This document shows, one piece after another, positions 12,554 through 25,215 of a stretch of 64,000 nucleotides of DNA; positions within the stretch are counted from its first letter, which is position 1, and every line of letters begins with the position of its first letter. The stretch is taken from the NCBI GenBank assembly GCA_022661535.1, contig JAKULF010000009.1, positions 1,116,001-1,180,000 on the forward strand. The letters run 5' to 3'. The position numbers and the translations under genes were made by a program. Source of the stretch: Eutypa lata (taxonomy: Eukaryota; Ascomycota; Sordariomycetes; Xylariales; Diatrypaceae). A model generated the notes under the pieces. It was not told the origin of the DNA, searched no databases, and was given only the letters and a program-made list of their open reading frames with translations.

Positions 12554-13403
12554 TCGTAGAGAGATAGTAGATTTCTCATGGTCTCAGTGCATTGCAGCGA
12601 CAAACATAAAAAACACTCGAGTTTTCTAGTATTCCCTACGAAATTACTTGCGTTATCTTGGGCACACCTGTGGCCCTTTGGGAGACTTGATAGGTGAGGA
12701 GCTATCGTTCCTCATCGGTAATTGTATTACGAACACGTAGCTAGATCCAATAGATCCTTCCTCTCATCATAAGGACCTTATCTTCACTGTACCCAAGTGT
12801 CGATGGTGGCAAAACTATAAATAGCATATTCTCTTGGCTGATGGGGGCAAATCTAGCCCGGGGGTTGGCAAAGAACTGAAGATGCGGTAATAAGTGTAGC
12901 ATTGGACATGCGCCATTCTTATTTGGCTTCTTGGATATCTCTGAAGTAAGATATTTTAGGGTGTCTTCGATTCATTTGCTCCGATAAATCACGCCATTTA
13001 TATGCGCCGCCGGGTTTGAATCGAGCCTCAGACAATTTCTACTATCATGATTGCAACCCTCGAAGTATAGCCATGTGTCGTTATCTTATGTAGTCTAGGA
13101 TTTGATTTCCTTTAATATACAACGAACCTTGAGGATAATGAGATATCTGAAGCCGGGGCAATTTACATTAGTGGACTATGTCACTAAACATGCTGTACTT
13201 AGTAAGTTGTGCTAAGGAATAAGAAGCCGTCGTGAAGAGGACTAACTTGGCTAAACTAGAAAGAAAAATTAAAAGAAGACGGAATTAGAAGTATTCATAC
13301 CATTGCTAATTATTTTCCTTATCTCACCCATTGTCATTGTGCGTAGACCAAAACAAGCCCCCCCAACCCTCCAGTCTTTACCATTTTCTATCTCAACTCA
13401 AGT
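12554..13403. other. Intergenic, no gene recognised
   Basis: Convergent 3' ends of the DUF829 and P450 genes lie at its borders. I see no further protein, RNA gene or repeat. Confidence 0.5.
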
Positions 13404-15204
13404 TCAACCAGATTTCGCTTCAGGAGACCATCTCTTCCTGAATTGGACTTCTGGACCCTGCTTGAGTGAGACGTATGCATCTACTACTTGAAACTGTTTC
13501 CTGTCCCTAGCACCCCAGCCCAGTTCAGGGCTACCTTCCCCCAACGTCGACCCAGGTGCTTTTCTCAAGTCGAAACGAAGCAGTGTTTTGGCTACTACAA
13601 GCAGAATCTGCGCCATTGCTATGTTCCTTCCAGCACAACTACCTGGACCAGTCAGAAAAGGATGAAAATTGGTGCGAATGTCGGCTACCATCTCCTTAGT
13701 TACTCCCGCAGCCTCATTTACGATCCAGCGCTCGGGTCGAAAAACCCCTGGATCTCCGTAAACCTCCTCGTTGCGGGAGTCGCACCATGGAGCCGTGCCA
13801 ACTATGGTCCCTTTGGGGTAGTAGTCATTCATAACCTGGAGACCACCGGCAAGGACCTCTCGGGGAGGTTCGCAAGGCCCAGGGGGGACAAGACGCATTC
13901 CCTCATCAATACAAGTCCGAAGATACGTGCAACCCATAAGTGTTGGACCGTAAATGACATCTTCTGCTATCTTGAATGTTCCTTGCAACTCGTTGACAAG
14001 TTTTTGATAACATCTTGGGGCCCTGATAAGGTACCAGAAGATGCTAGCGAGGCTAGCAGTCGTAGTGTCGGACCCAGCGATAATAAGTAAACTAGCCTCT
14101 GCTCGAAGCTCATCTTCGGTATATGCTGGGCGACCTGTGCTCGAACCTTGAGCTTTGCATAAGAAATAGAACATGTCTTGACGACGCTCATTCTCGGGAA
14201 TATCCTCCTGCTTCTTATATAACTCAAGTCGCTTGGTAACACTATCAAAGACAAAGTCATTGAATTGTTGCACAGGTCGCGGGGTCATGAGCTCCATAAG
14301 TCGATCTAATCCGCGAGGCTTGAGCCAAATGATCAAGCTTAGCAAAGGAGAACGGCACATCTTCATGCAAAGTCAATAATCATTCTCATAACCAGTGTCT
14401 CGCTATGGAGCTTGAATAAAATGGTGCTTACCGGGTAGTAGAATTTAAGGTACTGGGCAATGTTATGTGGCACCTCCCTCAAAGGGTTATCCCCGGGCTC
14501 CTTGATATTGAATGATTTCCCAAAGCTAAGATCACCCATAATATCAAACACAAGATGGTCCACTTTCTCACCAAGGTCCACAGAGGCAGACCACTCCGTT
14601 GTGCTATCGTGGCTATCCAACATAATCTGGTGCCAACGGTCGATATGCCGACTCATAAAAGCAGAGACAGCATTCACCGAATTATCAGTGAAGCAAGTAT
14701 TGAGCATCTTACGTCTCTTGGCGTGTTCCGCAGTGTCTATGGCGTTCAAAGTTGTTTTCTCCCGAATGTTCTTCGTCAATCCCACGTAGAATGGACTCCG
14801 TCGAACATTGGACTTCATACCATAAATAGCCGAATGGGCCTCTGGATCACAGAACAGGACTAGATTTGGCGCAACGCGGACTCGCTTGCCATAGATCTGG
14901 AATAACTGCCACAGCCAGATGTGGCGTTTGCCGTGAGCCGTGTAATACCACGACGGTATATCGCTCGCCCTGGCCCAGAAAGGCCCTGGCACATGCCGTA
15001 GAGGATGTAGGTACACGTTATAAATGACCCTCGCTAGAACCTGGGGTGTGTTTATTTTCTGTTAGCTCAATCTGCTCTTCTCCTACGAAGCTGCCGAAGC
15101 GGCGGGGTGGAAGAGTGAAGAAGACGAACCAACACAGGCACAATCGTACAAAGCCAGAGTAAACCCTTCACGGAGCCTATATCTTGAATGTATGTGTCCA
15201 ACAT
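13404..15204 (-). CDS. Cytochrome P450 monooxygenase, three exons
   Basis: A microsomal haem-thiolate oxygenase. Exons read 15204-15087, 15033-14432 and 14360-13404 (about 558 residues). Exon 1 supplies the membrane anchor (IGSVKGLLWLCTIVPVLVRLL). Exon 2 opens with the proline-rich hinge YLHPLRHVPGPFWAR. The I helix has IIAGSDTTTAS; the K helix has EGMR (the ExxR motif); the meander has FRPERW; the cysteine loop FLTGPGSCAGRNIAM carries the haem-ligating Cys. All catalytic elements are present, so the gene looks functional. The first intron is assigned by phase (GTAGGA..TTCTAG). The second uses an AAG acceptor next to ATGTGCCG and is less certain. Substrate unknown; grouping with the monooxygenase, exporter and PaxU-like gene suggests secondary metabolism. 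Confidence 0.88.
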
Positions 15205-16058
15205 AGTGAAGAAAGTTTGTGGTTCGAGGTAGTTTTGTCGCTGGACGTTGTCAAAGGGTGATCTGGGATAAGATAAACCGAATCTTTCTTGACGATTAAA
15301 AAACGATAATGAGAGGTTAGATCGTTGAGATAGGTGTACCGTGTGCCATAAGATGAAAGGGGGAGGGGGCGGGCCAGTCAACAATACTACCTCAGCATTC
15401 GGTAGGCACAGCAAAGTGTGAAATCTGCACGTAGGAACAAAGATAGTTGGAACTTGAAGCCTAGCATAGCACATAGGAGCAGGTTCAAAGCCTTCCAGCC
15501 CTCGACATGTCGTGGAAACGTTATGGAGGGGTTGAGGGGCTTGGCTGTTGGTGCAGGGGAGCGGGGCCTTGCAGTCAACGAAGGGATGGTTTTATTGAGC
15601 TTGTACAGATGCAGACTTGGCAGATAAGCCACCATACCGGCCACCTTTTCCTAAAATAGAATGAGTGTTGGATGAATAGATATTCTGTGTCCCCGTGCCG
15701 ATACTACGGAAGTCTTTTCCCAAAAACACCTCCTATGTATGGGTGACGATGACACCCCGAGGGCTGGCCCGAATCAGACAGTCCTAATCCCATTTAGCAA
15801 TGTGACAGTAGCGGCTGAAAATGAATTTCACATTTCAACTAATATTATGCATGTCTTTCCGCATTGACCACCTTGTAACGTCCATGTGTCTGACCCCATG
15901 GGACATGGCCAGTTGGGTGTACTCTTTCATGAATACCATTTTCAAAGTCCATTTAGGCATTAATGGGCACTGTACTAATGACATTGAGGCGCTGAAAGCC
16001 TTTGGTTATCAAGTGTCATCTAGACGGCCAAAATGAATGGCCGTTTTATTTTAACTAA
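15205..16058. other. Intergenic, no gene recognised
   Basis: Upstream of the P450 and of the decayed P450. It should contain the P450 promoter. Several open frames here are under 90 codons with no family features. Confidence 0.5.
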
Positions 16059-17310
16059 ATGATGGGTCTTTACACATCTACCCTCGCCATCGGCGGTGTT
16101 GTTGCGGTTGCCCTGTTTGCTGCTACGAGTTTATACTCTATCCTTCGTATTAGTCGGTGTATTAGTCGGTGGTATGGCGACCTGGGGGGGAAGCCCCCCA
16201 GTGGTAGTTCCGTCGAATTCGTTCGGTATATTCTTCTTTCTGACTCTGAATACACGGGGACCTATTACATCTAGGCCTAAACCTTTTCATTGACATGCTC
16301 AAAGCGGTGAGAAGCTACAAATTTGACCGACGGAGCCAACGTCTCCTCGAAGAGCACAATCATACTATGGAACTGCGGATGTTTGGCGAGAAGCTTGTCA
16401 TGACCGATGATCCCTAGAACATCAAAGCCATCTAGGAAACACAGGTATTTTCCATCAACTAATTAGTCGAAGTCTTAACGTGGGGCTGATAAAACCTAGT
16501 TCTGGGAGTTTGCCAAGCCAGAGGAGCAGCATGAAATATTCTAGCTCATCTTTAGCGATGCCATTTTTGGGAGTGTGTAATTATTTTCTCTCATGATTAT
16601 TGGCTGTTCACATTAGAACTGACAGACACAGTGAATAGGGAGAAGCGGAAAGCTGAAGCAGCATTGTACCGAGTGCATGTAAGTGGTTGCTCAAGATTTC
16701 GCCTGGAATTAGCCTCTGACCAAAACAGTTGAGCCACATTGGAGAATCCAACTTGTCCGTAACTGAGAAGCACATTATTAATTCGTTTACCTGTAACAGT
16801 ACGACATAAGGGCTGTCGCTACACCACCAAAAGTTGAAATGTTGTCAGCTCGAAGACTGACCGCCCTTATGTCACCTCATGTAGTAATTACACCTACGAG
16901 ATGCCACTTGGTACCGTGACATTATCCTCCTGGATGAGGAAGGCAACGATGCCGTAGATATTGTCGATCGATTACAGCTGGATGTGATGGCAGAGGTGTT
17001 CCTTGATGAGTCAACGAACTCTTTGACGTCAAATTAGCAGCAGTTTCGCACTGCAATGGAGACGTTGCAGAAGATTGCTTGTCTCAGGCAGTTTCTGGGA
17101 AAGGTCGTTTGCCTTGATGACAAAGATCTCGCGCCGCGGGCCGTTGGATTCATTCAGGACTACCAGGATATCATGGCGGACAGAGCTTTCTTAAGGACGG
17201 GAGACCTTGCGGCCTCATCCACCTGTCTTATGGTGTCAGACAGGTACGTTTCAACAACTCGAGATTCCTCATACATGTCGCAGGCCGGCAGCACGCTATT
17301 GAACAACTGA
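16059..17310 (+). pseudogene. Decayed cytochrome P450 (CYP52/alkane-hydroxylase-like), lacks haem-binding end
   Basis: Fragments of a P450 can be followed in changing frames with internal stops. The N-terminal membrane anchor is MMGLYTSTLAIGGVVAVALF. Near 16310-16440 comes FDRRSQRLLEEHNHTMELRM then GEKLVMTDDP, where the DP is followed by a stop. Near 16980-17190 comes LQLDVMAEVFLDESTNSLTS, then FRTAMETLQKIACLRQFLG and AVGFIQDYQDIMADRAF. This order matches the B-to-G-helix half of CYP52-like fungal P450s. No I-helix, ExxR or cysteine-loop segment is visible afterwards. The gene is therefore broken by stops and frameshifts and truncated. The subfamily call is from memory of the family pattern and is less sure than the P450 call. 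Confidence 0.6.
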
Positions 17311-18144
17311 CATAAAGACTCGTGGGAAAGGGGTGGACCGGGGGCGAGCCATGGTTTTATAAAGCCATGTCCACTGGTGTGGAAGTACTATTCGCTGAAT
17401 TCAAGGGGAAATGTTCCTTGGATGGTTCCTTATACTCGTTCCTGAATGGGTACTGGACTACGCGAATGAAAGCCGTTTGTGGACAAAACAGTGGGGACTT
17501 TATAACTGAAGAAATAGGAGTAGTCCCCAACTTAACCTCTATCTAGAATTTAGATAGAGTTCTAGCTAACTAGGTGTGGAACGACGTGTAAACGGCGTGG
17601 ATGGTTAAGAATCTGATGAAAATACTAGTGTTTAAGACACCTATGAGGATAAGCAGTCAATATTCTGATGAGTTGATCGTCCCGGTAGAGAGAGGCTTGT
17701 CGATTTTTCGATGGAAAAGCTTCTGAAGATTACATGGTAAATATCTTAACATATTAAGCTTTGCGTGGTTGCATCATCACGATGGACATGGACCCCCAAT
17801 AGGCTCATATTTTATAGGACCTCTTGTCTTATAATTGTTAATCATAGTCACTATATAACCCAATAACCACATATGAAGCAATCCCGTTCACTTAGAGGCT
17901 ATCGTACACATATTGGACAGGGTGCAGTCTTACCTTGTCATATCTATGACTTTTCAATAGCGCCGAGAGGCGCAGCACGCTAAACTAGTCTCGAGTCGCA
18001 GAATTGACTCCAATCGTAAATCCTGAATCCTTCGTCTCCTCCCTCTTCCTGACTTTAAGAGGGATAAGCATCATCATGGATAATTACTGCATAAGTTTAC
18101 CATAGTATCGCTGTCGCTATAACAACAAACCCTCATACTGCGGG
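17311..18144. other. Intergenic, no gene recognised
   Basis: Possible continuation of the P450 relic at its left edge, then AT-rich DNA. Nothing else recognised. Confidence 0.45.
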
Positions 18145-19252
18145 ATGCCCCTCCCCCGCTTCCTCTCCTTCGGGCGCGACCCTTTTGACCCTACCCATCG
18201 CTTTGCGACATCCTGGCTACTGCCGCCCGCCGCGCTCTTTGCGATCCGGGCGCTATTCGTGAGTCCAATGCTTTGTAGCTCCCCCAGGTTGGCGTCTATC
18301 TATCTACATATCTACGTTCCAACTTATGTCCTACCTAGCTGACCCTGACGCGAAACAAACTGACTAGTCACTCTACGCATTCACGACGCTCTTCTTCAAC
18401 CTCGGCTGGGGATGCACGCACGCTAGCACGGTCGCCGTAACGGGCGGCAACACCACCGACACCGGGGCCGCCGTCTCGTCCTCGTCGGGATCCGAGACCG
18501 ACGACGTCCGGTGCCTCAAGACGAAGCAGTCGTTCTCGTACTTCACCGTGCTCACATACTGGGGCGTCGCATTCTACCTGCTCGTCGCGGCCGTGCATAC
18601 GGCGACGTACGCGTGGCGCGGCGTGCCGCTCCTGAACGCGCGCCGCTTCCCCCGCCCCCTGCAGGCCCTGCACGCGCTCTTCTACACCTCCGTGACGACG
18701 TACCCGCCGCTCGTGACCATTGTCTACTGGGCGGTCCTGTACCCGACGGCCTACGGCGACGCCGGCGGCTTCCCCGACGCCTACGCCGCCTGGAGCAACG
18801 CCTCGCAGCACGCGCTCAACTCGCTCTTCGCGCTCTTCGAGATCCTCGTGCCGCGCACCGAGCCCGCGCCCCTGATCCACCTCTGGTGGCTCATCGTCAT
18901 CCTAGCCCTGTACTTGGGCCTGGCGTACGTCACGGTCGCTACCGAGGGGTTTTACGTCTATCCCTTCCTCGACGCGGCCGAGACGGCCGGTGGGCGGAAG
19001 GGCGTCACTGCGTACATCTTTGGTATCTTGGCCGCCGTCGTTGTTCTCTTCGGCGTTGTCTGGTGCTTGGTTTGGGCTCGCAGGTGGCTCACGGAGGAGA
19101 AGTTGGGCTGCAAGGGCAAGTTTGCGGCTGGCGACGAGGTCGCTAGGAATCCCGCTGCTGGGGAGAAGCCATCTCGCAATCTTAGCCATACGGACCCTGA
19201 AATGGGTGTGTGGACTGGGACGGAGACTAAAATAACAGCTAATCTGGCATAA
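18145..19252 (+). CDS. FAR-17a/AIG1-like integral membrane protein, two exons
   Basis: Exons 18145-18258 and 18368-19252 (GTGAGT donor, CTGACTAG acceptor) encode about 332 residues. The start MPLPRFLSFGRDPFDPTHRF is typical of fungal FAR-17a/AIG1-like proteins. Several hydrophobic helices follow: LLPPAALFAIRALF, YFTVLTYWGVAFYLLVAAVH, PPLVTIVYWAVLYP, LIHLWWLIVILALYLGLAYV and YIFGILAAVVVLFGVVWCLVW. Human relatives (AIG1, ADTRP) hydrolyse fatty-acid esters of hydroxy fatty acids; whether the fungal protein does so is unknown. The third-codon-position GC is very high from 18,370 to 18,960. The C-terminal ~50 residues are polar and cytosolic. Confidence 0.82.
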
Positions 19253-19733
19253 TGATTTCCGAACGAAAATATTTTGCATTTCAGTTGGATAAAATCAAGT
19301 TTCAAGATTAACAGAATTGAATATTTCACCGCCCTGAAATCTATATCTAAGTGATTGTTAACAAATGCCGAAGAAAGTGAAAATATAGTGCAGTGTGTTT
19401 TGCACTTCGTCATATCTCCACCGCGAAGATGAGGCGTGCATTGGAGTTAATCGAATAACGGCTAATATAAAGTGTTCTTTAGTTAGAGATTCTTCTATCG
19501 GTATAGGAGCGCGGGGCTTGCGAAGTGGTATTCTTTTGTATGTTGATATATCATGTGATTAATAGGGGTTCCTAGCTTGAGTGCCTGTGTCCTATGACTA
19601 AATTGCAAGATGGCTTAGAGTTCTAGTCATTTCCAGTTACACAATTTCGAACGAAGAACACTGAACCGACCATGGGACCAAAGTAACACATGTTACAACA
19701 TGAATACCTCGGCGATCAACTACGCAACCCCAG
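19253..19733. other. Intergenic between convergent genes
   Basis: Contains the 3' ends of the AIG1-like and dehydrogenase genes. No other feature recognised. Confidence 0.5.
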
Positions 19734-21824
19734 CTAGTACTGCCCGTCCAAAGTGAGAGTCCCCGTCTTGGTGATAAGGTACTCGTTTATCGCAACATCC
19801 TTGCCAGACTCCTTTCCATACCCGGAGTCTTTGATACCTCCAAATGGAGCCTCAGTGGCCGAAGTGTTACCTGATGCTCGTTAGATCCCGCCTATTAACG
19901 TAGAAGGACAACGCCAGCTAATGGCACATGTGGCCAGAGGATACTTACCAGTGTTCATTCCGATCATGCCAGCTTCCAAATTTTCAAAGAGCCTCCACAT
20001 CCTATCGATGTTCTTCGTGAAGCAATACGAAGCAAGACCCATCTGTTCTGCACATTAGCCAAAATCTCTGGTAATATCAACTTAAAAGCAACACCATCAT
20101 CACATCACATCACATGACAATCACATACACTAGTATCGTTCGCAGCCCTCACAGCCTCCTCCTCCGTCTCAAACGGGAACAGGGCCAGCAGCGGGGCGAA
20201 CGTCTCCTCCCCCGCGACGCGCATGTCGGACGTGGCGTCGGCCACGACCGTGGGCTCGAAGAAATACCCCCCACCCCCACCACCGGCATCCTGCTTGACG
20301 CGGCTCCCGCCGATCAGGATCCGCGCGCCCCGGGCCCTCGCGTCGTCGATCTGCTCCGCGCACTTGGAGAGGCCCTGCGGCACCGTCACGGGGCCCATGG
20401 TCGTCGCGGCGTCGATGCCGTGGCCGACGCGCAGCGCGCGCGCTTTCTCCGTCACCAGCGACGCGAACGCCTCGTAGACCCCGCGCTGCACGAGCACGCG
20501 GTTGGCGGTTATGCAGGCTTGCCCCGCGTGGCGCCATTTGAGAAACGTTAAGGCTAGTCACCAAGGAGAAGGTTTGTCAATTTTGTTTGTTTGTCTTGGG
20601 GGGAGGGGGGGTTTCTCGATCTTCTGGTCATGCTAGGTAGGTATGTAGGCAGACTTACCTTCGCATGCTTGCTCTAGGTTCGCGTCGTCGAATACTAGGA
20701 AGGGACAGTTGCCTCCGAGCTCGAGCGTGAGCTTCTTTAAGCCTCCTGCGCAGTGGCCTGCGAGAATTTTCCCTACTCGGGTCTGTTCATCGTTAGATGC
20801 TCTGCTGATATGGATGCGGGCAAAAGAGATAGAATCTGGTGGTTCCTTACCGAGCCGGTAAATGACACCTTCTTCACCAGTGGATGCTTGCACAGTGCTT
20901 CGCTCAGAGCTGGAGTATTCTCCAGGGTCGTGGTAAGGACGTTGAATACCCCTTTAGGAAAGCCTGCCTTCTCAGCGAGGTGCGCAAGACTCAATGCAGA
21001 TAGGGGAGTCTCCGGAGATGGCTTCGCTACCATCGTGCAGCCCGCGGCGAGTGCGGCACTCGCTTTTCTCAGGAGCATGCTAGATTTGAATGATTATTCA
21101 AGTAAGCTATCTATATCCATCCATCTATAGTGATAGATCACGAGGCACAGAGCCGGCGCCGAAAAGAAAGAAAAAAACCTTACGCAATAGGGAAGTTCCA
21201 CGGCACCAGGGCAGCAGCAACTCCAATCGGCTGCTTGATGGTGAAGATGCGTCGCCCCGGAAGAGCAGCCGGGAAGGTGGTGCCCTGGACGCGCTCCGCC
21301 TCCCCGGAGAACCACCGAACGAAGCTCTCGGCGTACTGCAGCTCCCCGTAGGCCTCGGCCAGGGGCTTGCCGGTCTCATACACCAGGATGCGGGCGAGGT
21401 CGTCCATGTTGTCCTTGATGAGGGCATCCCACTTGGCGAGCAGCTCTGAGCGCACCCGCGGGGTGACGGTGCGATACTTATTGAAGGACTCGTGAGCCGC
21501 CTGGACGGCGGCGTCGACGTCCTCGGCTGCCATGTCGGGACAGGTGGCCCATGTTTTGTTGGTGCCCGGGTCTGTGGTGCAATTTGGTTAGACCGCGACG
21601 TTCTGGTGCATGTATCTAGTTAACTGCGATCTATTCGTATCTGCTCACCGACGACGTCAAACCTCTTTCCTGACTTCGCTTCTATCCATTCTCCATTCAC
21701 ACAAGCTTTATCCTTCAGTAACGTCGGATCCTTTAAACCTAGTAGCTATAGTTTGTGTAAGCACATGTCTTCCGACCGTTTGCCTATCTACACTTGCCTC
21801 GACAGATGCAGTTAAACTCCCCAT
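19734..21824 (-). CDS. Aldehyde dehydrogenase, succinate-semialdehyde type, multi-exon
   Basis: Oxidises an aldehyde, probably succinate semialdehyde in the GABA shunt, with NAD(P)+. The protein can be followed through about eight exons with in-phase GT..AG junctions. An early exon reads ACVNGEWIEAKSGKRFDVV; then come the PWNFPIA cofactor-binding motif, the KVSFTGS motif, LELGGNCPFLVF carrying the general-base Glu, and RHAGQACITANRV carrying the catalytic Cys. The last exon has EAPFGGIKDSGYGKE and ends at 19734. The proposed start at 21824 (MGSLTASVEAS) and the first intron are tentative; a GC or minor donor may be used. The GC-rich central exons contrast with AT-rich introns. Other ALDH subfamilies cannot be excluded without a search. 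Confidence 0.85.
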
Positions 21825-23257
21825 CTTGAATATGCTCGCCTCAAGGGCTGATCAGGGTCGTGTTAGAATTTGATATGTAGATGGTGTAGGTAGCTAGAAT
21901 CGATTCCCAGGTAGCGAGAAAGGACCCCGCAGTTTAGTGTAATGATCACGAATATATAATTATTCTGGATACCCTATCTGTAGAAAATCACATGATGTTA
22001 CAAATCATCTCGATATATAAACAACTGCTATCTACTCTGGATCCTGTCCGGTTCTCCCCGCACTCCTTTGAAGCATTCCATACATGGTAGGCCCAGTTGC
22101 TTTTAGCTAATTGGCTTCGGCTCTTAACTCCTGGTAGAGATGACGTTAATAATGGGTAATATAGTGTGCGGTATTCCCCGCATTTGCGTGGCATTCCCCA
22201 TTCAAGCCCCCCCTCCCTCCTTAAACCATGGTGAACACAACAGCTGCAAAGAGTATAGGTATTATAAAATGATAAGTGCTTCTCACTACAAGCCTCGGTC
22301 AAACTCACTAATAATTAAATAAAAATCCCATACACTAAACCATGGCCTCCAGAAAAGCCATTCCAACTTTGGACGAAGCTAGCTAAGATATATCGAATCT
22401 AGCAAGACCATTGCTCGCCTATGAGAGTCATCCGGATTCACAAAAGCTTACGGGGATTCATAAAACATCCATAACTTATTACTAGCTCAGGCCCGAGGGA
22501 TCGGGCCGGAGCGGTTCTATCTTGAGCCATCCAGTAAGGGCTTCCTGCCGAACCCCCTATGACTACCTACCGCCTTCTCCTCCTTTTCAGAATTCCCAGA
22601 AAAAATGCCGGGGCGTGATGTGTTTAGCCACGTAGCGTGGTTTGTAAATACTTCTTAGACGATACAAGAACTTAACTAGAGCATGCTTCGCTGGGCCTGT
22701 CATTGACGTCCGTGCAGGGAACGCGGGCACTGGTTGTAGATTGGGAAGTATGGTTTGTGATCTGGTGATGTGCTTGACATGCTGGCGGTATTCCAATATA
22801 TGCATTACACTAATCAGTTCAATTCAGATATCAGCACTATCCCAGAGCTAGGTGTACATTGAGCCCCAGATCTCATAAATTCGTTGCTCAATAGTGAGCC
22901 GGTGTAAGTGCAAGTGCATTAAAAATTCAATGCAATGTAGGCGGCATTTCGGAGCTCTACTTGCCCTGTATCGTACTATTGAGAAACATTGAAGAAGGCA
23001 TTGTTCGTGATGGGAAGATTGACGTACAGTTGCAATGCCAACTAGAGGTAACAATTTAGAGCTAGAGGCTCTAGAGGCTTGTATGTGGAGGGCTAATGGA
23101 AAGATATGATTGGTCCTTATCCCCCCACGCTAAGCGATGTTCAGCCCCACTTGAACCCGCGATAGCAAAGAAAAAAGACATTGAGAGCCTCAACCAGCTT
23201 TCAGTCCAGAATATGTGGTAAAGCCGAATATCACACCGGCCGAGACTAACCTTCACG
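21825..23257. other. Intergenic, no gene recognised
   Basis: Divergent stretch between the dehydrogenase and the bL9m gene; promoters are expected at both ends. The short open frames do not resemble known families. Confidence 0.5.
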
Positions 23258-24383
23258 ATGGCCGCACCACGCCTCGGCCGCTCGCCGACATGTCTAAACT
23301 GCCTTCGACAGCTCACGAAGCCCACGCCGACGTCAATTGTCTCGCCAGTATCGTTCATCCAAATCCGGAATCGAACCACCAAGGCCGAGTTGGAAGATCT
23401 CCAAGGTATTCCCGTGCGACTATTAGAAGATATCATTGGGTTCGGGCGTAAAAGTACGTTGATCTCGACTTTGAAAAATCGGATCCTATTGGTTAAGCTG
23501 TTATGTATGTATGTACGCGGATTGGGCATGAAGCTAACAGCGATTACCTTTCTCTTCGTACACGTACAGATGCCATCATCCGAGTCAAGGCGGGTCGGAT
23601 GCGAAACTTCTGGTTCCCCAAGGGCCAGGCCGAATACATGACGAGATTCCGGTTCAAGGAGCTCGGGTTGACCGATGCGGCCATCGGGGTCCGCGACCGC
23701 ACGTTCGGCACCAAGCTTGTGACCGAAGAGGATAACGACAGCCGGAAGACGGCCGTGGTTGAGGAGGAGCCCATCATCTATAAGAAGAAGGAGGTCTTTA
23801 CACTGCCGGTTAGTGATTTTGAAACTGCCCCCCCTTCCCTCGCTTCCCCTCAGGGTTACGGATATCGTGGATGTCTGTATGGAATGGTCGAATCGAAACT
23901 AACATTAGATCCCACAAACAGCCCGAGGAGACACAAACCCTCTTGACGACCCTCCTCCCCTCGACCCTAACCTTCTACCGAAAGCCCATCGCAACACCCA
24001 CACCCACACCCACACCCGCCATGCCCGAAGGGCTCCCTGAGCATCCGCGCTCACCAGCACTTGCGGCCAACGCCGCCACATCACAGGTTGCCGAGGACGC
24101 GCCGGAGGAAACAGCATCAGCAGCGCCGGAGGAGCCGACACCCGGCCCGGTCGCCATCTTCGGCTCCGTGTCCACGAACGACATCCTGCACATCGTCAAG
24201 GAAGCGCTGGCGGCGGATAGCGAGGGCGGCCGCGTCGCCCTAGAGGCCGAGAGCATCACGATCTTGGGCCTGGAGGCGGGCGAGGACCGCATCAAGAGGC
24301 TGGGCACCTTCGCCGTGGAGATCCTGCCCGGCAAGGACTTCCCGCCCGTGCGTAGGATTGTGGAGGTCGTCCCTGATTCGTGA
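23258..24383 (+). CDS. MRPL50: Mitochondrial large-subunit ribosomal protein bL9m, three exons
   Basis: A structural protein of the mitochondrial large ribosomal subunit. Exons 23258-23453, 23570-23808 and 23922-24383 give about 298 residues; junctions are GTACGT..CAG and GTTAGT..CAG, in phase. Residues 1-40 are rich in Arg/Ser/Thr with no acids, as expected of a mitochondrial targeting sequence. The bL9 signature follows: IPVRLLEDIIGFGRK joined to AIIRVKAGRMRNFWFPKGQA. The C-terminal half is fungus-specific, with a TPTPTPT stretch (from ACACCC repeats near 24000) and an Ala/Glu-rich linker before a terminal folded piece. The yeast counterpart is Mrpl50. The alternative upstream ATG at 23215 is in another frame and was rejected. 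Confidence 0.85.
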
Positions 24384-24846
24384 CCGTGAGGCGGGGTGGT
24401 GATGGATGTATGTCTATATATGTATTGTATCATCAGATGATAGGGGTTAGTGACGACTAGGGAACCTCCTATGTATGACATATACCTGATGCATACATAG
24501 TCTGAAATGTACTTGTATAAACCACTCTAGAGCCCGTTTCATAATGCGCACAAGTTGATGTATGCAGCGTTGCTACATTATGCTAGCTTGAATACTAGGG
24601 GGCGATGAGGGAGGGAAGCTGTTGGTTTTATGACCTTACTGACGCGTATGATGTGATCTTATTCTAACAGAAAACAGCAACCCTTCACTCCCGATAACTC
24701 TTGATATCACCAACTTAACCCCAACTCATAGCGGCTCTAAACCCCCAGATATCAGTCCTACATAATCTCCACAGCCCCGTACCCCTCAACACCGCCTTCA
24801 GCGTCCCCGCAAACCTCTCTCCACACTTCGGCCACAGCATCGTCTA
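24384..24846. other. Intergenic, no gene recognised
   Basis: 3' flank of the bL9m gene. Nothing else seen. Confidence 0.45.
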
Positions 24847-25215
24847 ATGGGCGCCCTCAACACGATGCAGCGCCGGGTACGCTTCACAGAAGTCCCTCCC
24901 CTTACTCAAGTGATTCTCCCGGGCGCTCCTCCCGGGACCTCGCCACAGCACGCAGGGGAGCCCCATGAAATTCGTCGTCTATTGGACACGCAACCCGCCC
25001 TCGGAGCTCATAATCAACCGCTAGGCTCGGCAACCTATGAGCGAGCTCCGCCCAGCCCAGAAGCGCAGGCCCGGCTCGTGCATGCGGGCGTAGTTAATGG
25101 CATCTCGGAATGCCTCCATGGCTTCCGCGAGATCGAGGCGGGGTTCCGCGCTGTAATGCTTAGCAGGCGGTCTTCGATGACACCCGCGTGGGACTCTGTC
25201 GTTAAGATAGGCTAA
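24847..25215 (+). CDS. Hypothetical 122-residue protein
   Basis: An open frame of 122 codons that I do not recognise. It is more GC-rich than its flanks and has a proline-rich first half (TEVPPLTQVILPGAPPGTSP) and a likely helix near the end (NGISECLHGFREIEAGFRAVM). No signal peptide or membrane segment. It could be a real small gene, an exon, or chance; coding bias is the only support. Confidence 0.3.
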   Translation: MGALNTMQRRVRFTEVPPLTQVILPGAPPGTSPQHAGEPHEIRRLLDTQPALGAHNQPLGSATYERAPPSPEAQARLVHAGVVNGISECLHGFREIEAGFRAVMLSRRSSMTPAWDSVVKIG

